A stretch of 64,000 nt of DNA from Nitzschia sp. DOCU1 (lineage: Eukaryota; Bacillariophyta; Bacillariophyceae; Bacillariales; Bacillariaceae). The notes beneath the pieces are model-generated. The model was not told the origin of the DNA, searched no databases, and saw only the letters and a list, made by a program, of their open reading frames with translations. The stretch covers positions 2,170,001 to 2,234,000 of the forward strand of contig OX595994.1 in assembly GCA_951394045.1 (NCBI GenBank). The letters run 5' to 3'. Of this stretch, positions 21,852-30,241 are shown in pieces; the first letter of the stretch is position 1, and every line of letters begins with the position of its first letter. A program made the translations under genes and the position numbers.

Positions 21852-22004
21852 GTAGTCGTAGGCATCACTCTGAGAGTGCGAGAGTAGCTCTTGATCGGCA
21901 TCGTCATAATAGACCGGCAACACTCAAACACCGCCGGTGGATTTCTACGAATGAATAATCAAACTGTCCTGTGGTATTGATTGTTCGCGAAGACGTCTGA
22001 CAGG

Positions 22005-22318
22005 TGTTCGATTACGGCGATTCGAATGAATGGTTTGAAGGCCATTCGGACGAGTCGACTAGTGACTCGAATCGACTGCGTCTCACGACTCAGTACTATT
22101 CGCAGAACGACTAGGATCCGGAAGAGAGCTAGTCTTGCGGAAGCGACAAGATCGTAAAGACTTCCGTCAAGACTCAGACTAGCTTCCGCAAGATCAGAAA
22201 ATGCACGATCGAAAGATCGCAAGATTAGAAAGTAGATGCTCAAACGAGCTCATAATACTAAGAACCAAACGTTCTAAAAGCAAGCCCATAACCTGTTTAC
22301 GAACCGGTTATTTTAACA
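22005..22318 (+). repeat. LTR 1 (5' LTR of copy A)
   Basis: The 314 bp begin TGTT and end AACA, the inverted ends expected of an LTR. The start is confirmed by the polypurine tracts that immediately precede LTR 2 and LTR 3. It is identical by eye to LTR 3 and differs from LTR 2 at one base (GCGTCT here, GCATCT there). It contains repeated GACTC/GAGTC motifs and a 10-bp inverted repeat (CTTGCGGAAG / CTTCCGCAAG). Confidence 0.92.
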
Positions 22319-22333
22319 CGCTTCCTCTGCGCT
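22319..22333 (+). other. Putative primer-binding site of copy A
   Basis: Directly after the LTR end lies CGCTTCCTCTGCGCT. Its first 14 bases match the complement of the conserved D-arm segment of eukaryotic initiator tRNA-Met (GCGCAGCGGAAGCG, from memory) at 13 positions. Priming from an internal tRNA-iMet fragment is known in copia elements. The assignment is an inference; the same bases follow LTR 2 and LTR 3. Confidence 0.5.
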
Positions 22334-22357
22334 AACGCAACTAAATCAACATCCACC

Positions 22358-23917
22358 ATGGCCAGTCGCTCAAGCAACCGCCAGGCTCAAAGGCGAGGTC
22401 GAGCCGCAGCCCAAGGACAAGGAGCTCCCGCTCCGGATGACCCCCCGCCACCGCCGCCTGCGGTACGACGCGGAGGAGTCGAAGAATCGAAGGAGTCGGA
22501 GGAGCCGAACGAGTCGGAAGAAACAAAGCAGTCCGAGGAGTCGGAGGTCGAAAACCCCCTCGACGAAGAAGTTATGGATTCGTGGGCAGGGTTCAGCCTT
22601 ACACCGGGAACCTACCAACCGGCGAGGCTACTCGACTACATCAAGAAGGAAGACTACCATCACTACAGGGACGCAACGAAGAAGCTCCATGAAGAGCTCT
22701 ACGATGGAACCCCCGAAGGCTTCCAGCAGTTTATGAAGTTGCTGGGTGAACGAGCGAACGAGTTCGGTTGGGATCGCAACGACGGGATACTATGGATGCG
22801 ACCTGGTTTGAACCAAAGCCCTCTCAACATCCTCAAGGATTATGGTCAAATCACCTTGAACCGAGTGAGGGACGTTGCTGAACTCTTTGTGACCACAAAG
22901 ACGCGCAAGGCACAGGACGACCGAATGCTCTATGAGTGCATCAGTAAGTCACTGAGCACAAGCGCGAAGGCGAAGGTCAATCAACACCAGGACCTCTATA
23001 TGTTTCAAAGGTCTGAAGACTGCGCCCTTCTCCCATCAGGAATTGTGTTCCTCAAGATTCTCATCCGAGAGTCCTACTTAGACTCAAATGCCACCACCGG
23101 CATGATTCGAACCAAGCTCTCGAACCTCGACGATTACATCACTCAGGTCGGAAACGACATCCTCAAGTTCAATGCATATGTCCAGACGATGGTCGAGGGA
23201 CTGAACGCACGTGGCGAGACATCCAGCGACCTCTTATCTCATTTATTTAAGGGATATTTGGCGTGCTCGGACAGTGAGTTCGTTCGCTACATTGGCGACA
23301 AGCAAAGTGACTGGGAAGAAGGGAAGCCTATGACCCCCGAACTCTTGATGGACCTCGCAGCCACGAGGTACAAAATACGAAAGGATAAGGAAATCTGGGA
23401 AGCCCCGAACCCTGAGGTCGAACAAATCATGGCTATGCAGGCCAAATTGAGCAAGATGCTTAAGAAGAACCGCGAAGGCGGGAGCAGAAAGCCGAAGGCG
23501 AAGGATTCTCCAAAGTCCGTACTTAAGAAGAACGGGAAGTACTCCTTGAAGACCGATAAGCGCCCTAAGTGGCTCGCCGACAACGAAGAACCCAAGAAGG
23601 ACGAACTCAAGAAAGCCAAGCAGCACAATGGAAAGGAGTGGTACTGGTGCGGCGTAGCTACTGGAGGCAAATGCGACGGTCGCTGGCGCTGCCACAAGCC
23701 CTCCGAATGCAAAGGCACGGCTAAAGACAGGAAGAGATCCTCCAAGGGTGACGATGCTGACGGCGACAAACCGACCAAGAAGACCAAGATCAATCCGAAA
23801 GCGATCACCATCAACGAGGCGAGAGCCAAGTTGCAAGGAGGATACAAGGATGATGGCTACGATACAAGTGACTACGACTACGACGATGATGAAATGTCCG
23901 AGTCTGCTGATTTCTGA
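22358..23917 (+). CDS. gag: Copy A gag
   Basis: The 519-residue capsid-like protein starts at an ATG in strong context (CACCATGGC). The N terminus is Arg/Pro/Glu-rich, followed by a helical middle (RDAVAELF-like core from about 165) and a Lys-rich C terminus with a cysteine cluster (WYWCGVATGGKCDGRWRCHKP). This is a zinc-knuckle-like region with CCCH/C spacing, not a canonical CCHC knuckle. It packages element RNA into virus-like particles. It ends with TGA at 23915-23917, after which the same frame stays open into pol. Confidence 0.88.
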   Translation: MASRSSNRQAQRRGRAAAQGQGAPAPDDPPPPPPAVRRGGVEESKESEEPNESEETKQSEESEVENPLDEEVMDSWAGFSLTPGTYQPARLLDYIKKEDYHHYRDATKKLHEELYDGTPEGFQQFMKLLGERANEFGWDRNDGILWMRPGLNQSPLNILKDYGQITLNRVRDVAELFVTTKTRKAQDDRMLYECISKSLSTSAKAKVNQHQDLYMFQRSEDCALLPSGIVFLKILIRESYLDSNATTGMIRTKLSNLDDYITQVGNDILKFNAYVQTMVEGLNARGETSSDLLSHLFKGYLACSDSEFVRYIGDKQSDWEEGKPMTPELLMDLAATRYKIRKDKEIWEAPNPEVEQIMAMQAKLSKMLKKNREGGSRKPKAKDSPKSVLKKNGKYSLKTDKRPKWLADNEEPKKDELKKAKQHNGKEWYWCGVATGGKCDGRWRCHKPSECKGTAKDRKRSSKGDDADGDKPTKKTKINPKAITINEARAKLQGGYKDDGYDTSDYDYDDDEMSESADF

Positions 23918-26900
23918 TGGGCACGGGTTGGGCTCTCTGATGCATGGGACTACATCAAGGTACACGTAACGTATTTAACACGGGTTATTCTGTGTATACT
24001 CGTGACCTTATTGGTTATCATGTTGGGCCTAACCCCGACGATGCAAGACGCGACGGCAAGCCCAAGGCATGGGTATGCGCATACCTATGTACCGAAGGCA
24101 AGAAGGTGGAATCGCCTACGGGTGATAAAAGTGCTACTTATAGCTATGCTCACCCAGTGGAGTCAGCGATGGACCCCATGGGAAACGACATGGCATGAGT
24201 ACAAGGCAAGATGTGCTAGGAGGAGGTGGCATCAGCGTACGATCAAGGTAGCTACCTTACTAAGTGAAGGTCAGCCAACCACTAACTACAAGGCGCAATG
24301 GTGGTGCCAACTACCTCCCTGGCACGGATCGAGACGACTAAATGTCGAGCAAGTTCTCTCTGATACCAGGACGAATTCAGAGGGAGAAAGGATTCGAGTG
24401 AACGTGGCGCACTTCGATACTGACGCCGAATCAAGATCGATAGGAATCGACAATAGGTGCAGTGCGTGCATATCGCACGACATAAATGACTTCGATGGAC
24501 CACTTCGAAAGGTCAACCGTGTGATCAAAGGATTCGGAGGCCAGAATACCTACGAGGTATACCGAGGAACCATAGTCTGGCATTGGTACGATAACGATGG
24601 ACAGATTCACAAATTCCGGATTCCGAATTCCTACTATGTCCCCAAAGGACACGTACGACTACTCAGCCCTCAGCACTGGGCGCGAACGCAACTGGGTTCC
24701 AAGATCAAGCATGCAGCGGGTACAGGCGAGACTACTACGGCGACCAAATCTACTCTCTTCTGGAACAATGGCGCAAACCAACTCGACGTCATAATCAGCG
24801 AGCGAGATAACTGTGCCACCTTCTACTTGGCACCAGGTTTCAACAAGTTCGCGCTATTCTGCCAGGAGTGCAGGATTGACTACAACGAATCGATTGAGTC
24901 ACCAATCTGCGCATGCGACACGCAAGTCGTCAGCGACGACAAAGACGACGACATTGACGTCACCGAATCCCCCGACCGGACGACGGTCAAACGCAAACCG
25001 ACCTTTTGGTCACGACTAACTGGACTACCAATCGGACGGCGACGCGCTCAGGAGGAGGCACAGGACGATGCCGAAGCTCCAACTACGTCGAATTTCAATT
25101 TGAATGGACCTACGCGATCTGATACCAAACCACCAGTGGTAATCGAGGAGGAGGAGGATCGGCAGCCTACAACAGCGGCCTCTGAGTTACTACGATACCA
25201 CCACCGTTTTGGCCACGTCAGCTTCGCGAAACTTCAGAACATGGCTAAGCAAAATATCATCCCAAGACGACTAGCTGAATGTCAAGTACCAGCATGCAGT
25301 GCATGTCTATTCGTCAAAGCTACAAGACGACAGTGGCGCTCGAAGCGAAGGCGAGATTGGACTTCTACGAATAATGCGACTGCACCAGGACAAGTCATAT
25401 CAGTCGACCAGCTTGTCTCGCCGACACCTGGACTCATTGCGCAAATGACGGGAAAACTGACAACAAAGCGATACCGTTATGCAACGGTTTATGTCGATCA
25501 ATACTCAGGACTGTCCTATGTTTACTTACAGAAGACGGCCGACGCGGATGAAACAATAGCCGGTAAGAAGGCGTTTGAAGCATATGCGAGCCAATTTGGA
25601 GTTAAGGTGTTGGCATACCACGCGGACAACGGAATCTTCCGAGCCAATAAATGGGTAGATGAATGCCGAGCAAATCGGCAGACGCTCACATTTGCGGGAG
25701 TCAACGCACACCATTCGAACGGACTGGCGGGAAGACGCATACGGTCACTGCAAGACCTAACAAGGTCGCAGCTCATACATATGGACAGACGATGGAGAAC
25801 GCAGGCAACGGTGAACTTATGGCCCTACGCGCTACGAATGTCCTGCGAAGCCATTAATGAGACGCCCAACTTAAAGCGCAAGGACGGGCTATCACCACTG
25901 CAATTATTCTCAGGGTCATCAGTCCAGACCAACACTAAACACTGGATGCCATTCGGATGTCCGGTCTATGTGTTGGAGAACGCTCTCCAGACAGGAAGAG
26001 GAATACACCATAAGTGGGAATACCGATCGAAGGTAGGTATATACCTCGGTAGGTCACCATACCATGGAAGGAATGTGGCACTGGTACTGGATCGAATGAC
26101 AGGACTGGTATCGCCGCAATTCCACGTGGCATTCGACCCAAGCTTTCGAACAGTGAGGGAAGACGAGTTCCACACCACCTGGCAACAGAAGGCCGGTTTC
26201 CTTGCAACGAAGAAGACGGCGTCATCAGCAAAGAAGAAACGCCCTTCGTCAGAGTCTATATTCAGGAGAAACGAGGTACTACAAGAGCCAGAGGGAGCCC
26301 TAGCTAAAGGAGACTCGACTACTTCGAGACCAGCTAAGAGGCGTAAGACGTCGGATCCAGCTAGTGAAGCTGAAGTCCCTGCCACGAACGAAGAGGCAGG
26401 GAATACTCGAGTACATGCCAATGATAGTCACTTGGCGACACAAGAAGACTCTAAAAGACCAGATCAGTCTGGCCGTCAGCAGGAACGAACGATGACGGAC
26501 AACGAACCGAACGCGACGTCGGACAACGAACGACCAGCAGACGAATCCCGAGCCGACGGGACCCAGCAGACTACTCCGACGCAGATCATCGAAGTGATGA
26601 TGGCTGAACTATCCAAAGCCACTGCAGGGGATATAGGAGGCGAAATATTTGTTCTACAGGCGATGTTTCCTAACTACGCAGGATCGCCGGAACTAGACCC
26701 ACTCCAAGTTTTCAAGGCGACGGCGGATCCGGATACCATGTACCACCACCAGGCGATGAAGGAACCGGATGCGGCGCAGTTCAAGAAAGCGATGCAGAAG
26801 GAATGGGACGATCAACTACAAAATGGAAACTTCACGGTCATTCATAGATCGGAAGTTCGAGAGGGAGTACCAGTACTCCCTGCCGTGTGGCAAATGAAGC

Positions 26901-28333
26901 GCAAGCGTGACATTCGAACGAGACAAATCAAGAAGTACAAGGCACGACTCAACATCGATGGTTCACGGATGAAGTACGGACAGCATTATGACCAAACATA
27001 TGCCCCTGTCGCAAGCTGGAATTCCATTAGGACCTTATTGATACTTTCTGCGCTCCACAATTGGCACACGCGGCAAATTGATTACGTGCTGGCCTTTCCC
27101 CAAGCGCCCGTCGAGAGGGAGATCTACATGGAGATACCACGAGGATTCAGTATTCGAGAAGGGAACACCAAGGACTACGTATTGCGACTGCATAGGAACG
27201 TCTATGGCCAAAAGCAATCAAGTCGTGTATGGTATCAGTACCTTTCGGACATTCTCATCAACAAGGTGGGATTCAAACGATCCGAAGTTGATGAGTGCGT
27301 GTTCTATCGCGGCAACGTGATGTACGTACTTTACACAGACGACTCGATCCTCGCTGGTCCCGACCTGGACGAGGTGAACAAGGCGATAGAGGACATCAAG
27401 CGTGCCAAACTCAACATCACGATCGAAGGCGACATCCAAGACTTTCTAGGCATCAACATCGACAGGAAACCAGATGGATCGATTCATTTGACTCAACCTC
27501 ATTTGATCGATCAAATCATTCAGGACCTCAAGATGCCGGAGAACACGGGTACGCGATCAACACCAGCTGCATCATCAAAGTTATTATCAAGACATTCCAA
27601 ATCGGAGGACTTCGACAACTCGTTCAATTATCGATCGGTCATCGGTAAGTTGAATTATCTCGAAAAGGGTTCTCGACCAGACATTGCGTACATAACACAT
27701 CAATGCACGAGATTCTCCACCTGCCCTAAGAAAGAGCACGGAGAAGCGATACGCTGGGTTGCACGTTATCTGAAGGGAACAAGGGATAAAGGAATGATTC
27801 TGAAACCAACGGCAGAACGAGGATTGGAAGTCTTTGTCGACGCAGACTTTGCAGGCAACTGGGACCAAGAAGAAACAGATGACCGAGATACGGCACGATC
27901 CAGACATGGCTACCTAATTATGTATGCCGGATGCCCAATCCTCTGGAAATCGCAACTTCAAACGGAAGTAGCACTATCAAGCACGGAAAGCGAATACACG
28001 GGCATTTCCTACGCGCTACGAGACGCAATTCCAATCATCAGCCTATTTAAGGAAATGCTAAACGAAGGCATACCAATCGACGCGACGGCAGCAAGGGTAC
28101 ATTGCAGGGTATTCGAGGACAATACTGGAGCATTGGAGATTGCAAAGGTAGCAAAGTTCCGACCAAGAACGAAGCACCTTAATTGCAGGCTACACCACTT
28201 CAGATCATACGTCGACAATGGCGAGATCTCAATCCACAAGATTGATACCTTGGATCAACCTGCAGACCTATTGACGAAGCCGCTGAACGAAGATGCTGTA
28301 GCAAAGTTCCGGAAGATCATAATGGGTTGGTAG
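23918..28333 (+). CDS. pol: Copy A pol (protease, integrase, reverse transcriptase, RNase H)
   Basis: The frame is open for 1471 codons directly after the gag TGA and has no early ATG in that stretch, so read-through or internal initiation is needed (a GTG lies at 24002). Order: protease-like segment SIGIDNRCSACISHD with DNR where DSG/DTG is usual; integrase zinc motif (YHHRFGHVSF, CSAC); integrase core with VDQ and HADNG Asp residues; RT with LNIDGSRMKYG and YTDDSILAGP (YxDD box); RNase H with DADFAGNW, STESEYTGIS, EDNTGALEIAK. The catalytic Glu of integrase (usually NG(I/V)AE(R/K)) reads NGLAGRR: codon GGA at 25730-25732. The element should therefore be integration-deficient on its own. Confidence 0.88.
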   Translation, partial: WARVGLSDAWDYIKVHVTYLTRVILCILVTLLVIMLGLTPTMQDATASPRHGYAHTYVPKARRWNRLRVIKVLLIAMLTQWSQRWTPWETTWHEYKARCARRRWHQRTIKVATLLSEGQPTTNYKAQWWCQLPPWHGSRRLNVEQVLSDTRTNSEGERIRVNVAHFDTDAESRSIGIDNRCSACISHDINDFDGPLRKVNRVIKGFGGQNTYEVYRGTIVWHWYDNDGQIHKFRIPNSYYVPKGHVRLLSPQHWARTQLGSKIKHAAGTGETTTATKSTLFWNNGANQLDVIISERDNCATFYLAPGFNKFALFCQECRIDYNESIESPICACDTQVVSDDKDDDIDVTESPDRTTVKRKPTFWSRLTGLPIGRRRAQEEAQDDAEAPTTSNFNLNGPTRSDTKPPVVIEEEEDRQPTTAASELLRYHHRFGHVSFAKLQNMAKQNIIPRRLAECQVPACSACLFVKATRRQWRSKRRRDWTSTNNATAPGQVISVDQLVSPTPGLIAQMTGKLTTKRYRYATVYVDQYSGLSYVYLQKTADADETIAGKKAFEAYASQFGVKVLAYHADNGIFRANKWVDECRANRQTLTFAGVNAHHSNGLAGRRIRSLQDLTRSQLIHMDRRWRTQATVNLWPYALRMSCEAINETPNLKRKDGLSPLQLFSGSSVQTNTKHWMPFGCPVYVLENALQTGRGIHHKWEYRSKVGIYLGRSPYHGRNVALVLDRMTGLVSPQFHVAFDPSFRTVREDEFHTTWQQKAGFLATKKTASSAKKKRPSSESIFRRNEVLQEPEGALAKGDSTTSRPAKRRKTSDPASEAEVPATNEEAGNTRVHANDSHLATQEDSKRPDQSGRQQERTMTDNEPNATSDNERPADESRADGTQQTTPTQIIEVMMAELSKATAGDIGGEIFVLQAMFPNYAGSPELDPLQVFKATADPDTMYHHQAMKEPDAAQFKKAMQKEWDDQLQNGNFTVIHRSEVREGVPVLPAVWQMKRKRDIRTRQIKKYKARLNIDGSRMKYGQHYDQTYAPVASWNSIRTLLILSALHNWHTRQIDYVLAFPQAPVEREIYMEIPRGFSIREGNTKDYVLRLHRNVYGQKQSSRVWYQYLSDILINKVGFKRSEVDECVFYRGNVMYVLYTDDSILAGPDLDEVNKAIEDIKRAKLNITIEGDIQDFLGINIDRKPDGSIHLTQPHLIDQIIQDLKMPENTGTRSTPAASSKLLSRHSKSEDFDNSFNYRSVIGKLNYLEKGSRPDIAYITHQCTRFSTCPKKEHGEAIRWVARYLKGTRDKGMILKPTAERGLEVFVDADFAGNWDQEETDDRDTARSRHGYLIMYAGCPILWKSQLQTEVALSSTESEYTGISYALRDAIPIISLFKEMLNEGIPIDATAARVHCRVFEDNTGALEIAKVAKFRPRTKHLNCRLHHFRSYVDNGEISIHKIDTLDQPADLLTKPLNEDAVAKFRKIIMGW
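23944..24198 (+). CDS. Possible small overlapping frame at the gag-pol junction
   Basis: An ATG-initiated 84-codon frame (MGLHQGTRNVFNTGYSVY...) overlaps the start of pol in another phase. Its composition looks more protein-like than the overlapped first 70 codons of pol. It is identical in copy B (30268-30522), but the copies are too young for this to show selection. I do not recognise it; it may be chance. Confidence 0.25.
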   Translation: MGLHQGTRNVFNTGYSVYTRDLIGYHVGPNPDDARRDGKPKAWVCAYLCTEGKKVESPTGDKSATYSYAHPVESAMDPMGNDMA

Positions 28334-28357
28334 GAGGCGACTCGACTCATGGCAATC

Positions 28358-28368
28358 AAAAGAGGGAG
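28358..28368 (+). other. Polypurine tract, copy A
   Basis: AAAAGAGGGAG lies directly before the TG of LTR 2. This is the expected plus-strand primer, and it fixes the LTR start. Confidence 0.85.
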
Positions 28369-28682
28369 TGTTCGATTACGGCGATTCGAATGAATGGTTT
28401 GAAGGCCATTCGGACGAGTCGACTAGTGACTCGAATCGACTGCATCTCACGACTCAGTACTATTCGCAGAACGACTAGGATCCGGAAGAGAGCTAGTCTT
28501 GCGGAAGCGACAAGATCGTAAAGACTTCCGTCAAGACTCAGACTAGCTTCCGCAAGATCAGAAAATGCACGATCGAAAGATCGCAAGATTAGAAAGTAGA
28601 TGCTCAAACGAGCTCATAATACTAAGAACCAAACGTTCTAAAAGCAAGCCCATAACCTGTTTACGAACCGGTTATTTTAACA
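28369..28682 (+). repeat. LTR 2 (shared: 3' LTR of A, 5' LTR of B)
   Basis: The 314 bp run TGTT to AACA. One substitution (A for G at about 28444) separates it from LTRs 1 and 3. It is followed by the same putative primer-binding site and gag leader. Confidence 0.92.
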
Positions 28683-28721
28683 CGCTTCCTCTGCGCTAAC
28701 GCAACTAAATCAACATCCACC

Positions 28722-30241
28722 ATGGCCAGTCGCTCAAGCAACCGCCAGGCTCAAAGGCGAGGTCGAGCCGCAGCCCAAGGACAAGGAGCTCCCGCTCCGG
28801 ATGACCCCCCGCCACCGCCGCCTGCGGTACGACGCGGAGGAGTCGAAGAATCGAAGGAGTCGGAGGAGCCGAACGAGTCGGAAGAAACAAAGCAGTCCGA
28901 GGAGTCGGAGGTCGAAAACCCCCTCGACGAAGAAGTTATGGATTCGTGGGCAGGGTTCAGCCTTACACCGGGAACCTACCAACCGGCGAGGCTACTCGAC
29001 TACATCAAGAAGGAAGACTACCATCACTACAGGGACGCAACGAAGAAGCTCCATGAAGAGCTCTACGATGGAACCCCCGAAGGCTTCCAGCAGTTTATGA
29101 AGTTGCTGGGATACTATGGATACGACCTGGTTTGAACCAAAGCCCTCTCAACATCCTCAAGGATTATGGTCAAATCACCTTGAACCGAGTGAGGGACGTT
29201 GCTGAACTCTTTGTGACCACAAAGACGCGCAAGGCGCAGGACGACCGAATGCTCTATGAGTGCATCAGTAAGTCACTGAGCACAAGCGCGAAGGCGAAGG
29301 TCAATCAACACCAGGACCTCTATATGTTTCAAAGGTCTGAAGACTGCGCCCTTCTCCCATCAGGAATTGTGTTCCTCAAGATTCTCATCCGAGAGTCCTA
29401 CTTAGACTCAAATGCCACCACCGGCATGATTCGAACCAAGCTCTCGAACCTCGACGATTACATCACTCAGGTCGGAAACGACATCCTCAAGTTCAATGCA
29501 TATGTCCAGACGATGGTCGAGGGACTGAACGCACGTGGCGAGACATCCAGCGACCTCTTATCTCATTTATTTAAGGGATATTTGGCGTGCTCGGACAGTG
29601 AGTTCGTTCGCTACATTGGCGACAAGCAAAGTGACTGGGAAGAAGGGAAGCCTATGACCCCCGAACTCTTGATGGACCTCGCAGCCACGAGGTACAAAAT
29701 ACGAAAGGATAAGGAAATCTGGGAAGCCCCGAACCCTGAGGTCGAACAAATCATGGCTATGCAGGCCAAATTGAGCAAGATGCTTAAGAAGAACCGCGAA
29801 GGCGGGAGCAGAAAGCCGAAGGCGAAGGATTCTCCAAAGTCCGTACTTAAGAAGAACGGGAAGTACTCCTTGAAGACCGATAAGCGCCCTAAGTGGCTCG
29901 CCGACAACGAAGAACCCAAGAAGGACGAACTCAAGAAAGCCAAGCAGCACAATGGAAAGGAGTGGTACTGGTGCGGCGTAGCTACTGGAGGCAAATGCGA
30001 CGGTCGCTGGCGCTGCCACAAGCCCTCCGAATGCAAAGGCACGGCTAAAGACAGGAAGAGATCCTCCAAGGGTGACGATGCTGACGGCGACAAACCGACC
30101 AAGAAGACCAAGATCAATCCGAAAGCGATCACCATCAACGAGGCGAGAGCCAAGTTGCAAGGAGGATACAAGGATGATGGCTACGATACAAGTGACTACG
30201 ACTACGACGATGATGAAATGTCCGAGTCTGCTGATGTCTGA
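28722..30241 (+). pseudogene. Copy B gag, frameshifted
   Basis: It matches copy A gag except for a 40-bp deletion at the junction 29110/29111 (copy A bases 22747-22786), with GGG at both breakpoints. The deletion shifts the frame, stopping the product after 137 residues. The downstream part (from about 29132) is still open to the gag TGA at 30239. A Phe-to-Val change (GATGTC) sits just before the stop. Confidence 0.9.

Noticed and set aside
23915..23917. Selenocysteine decoding of the gag-pol TGA
   Set aside because: No catalytic context for Sec and no recognisable SECIS; read-through of a retroelement stop is the simpler explanation.
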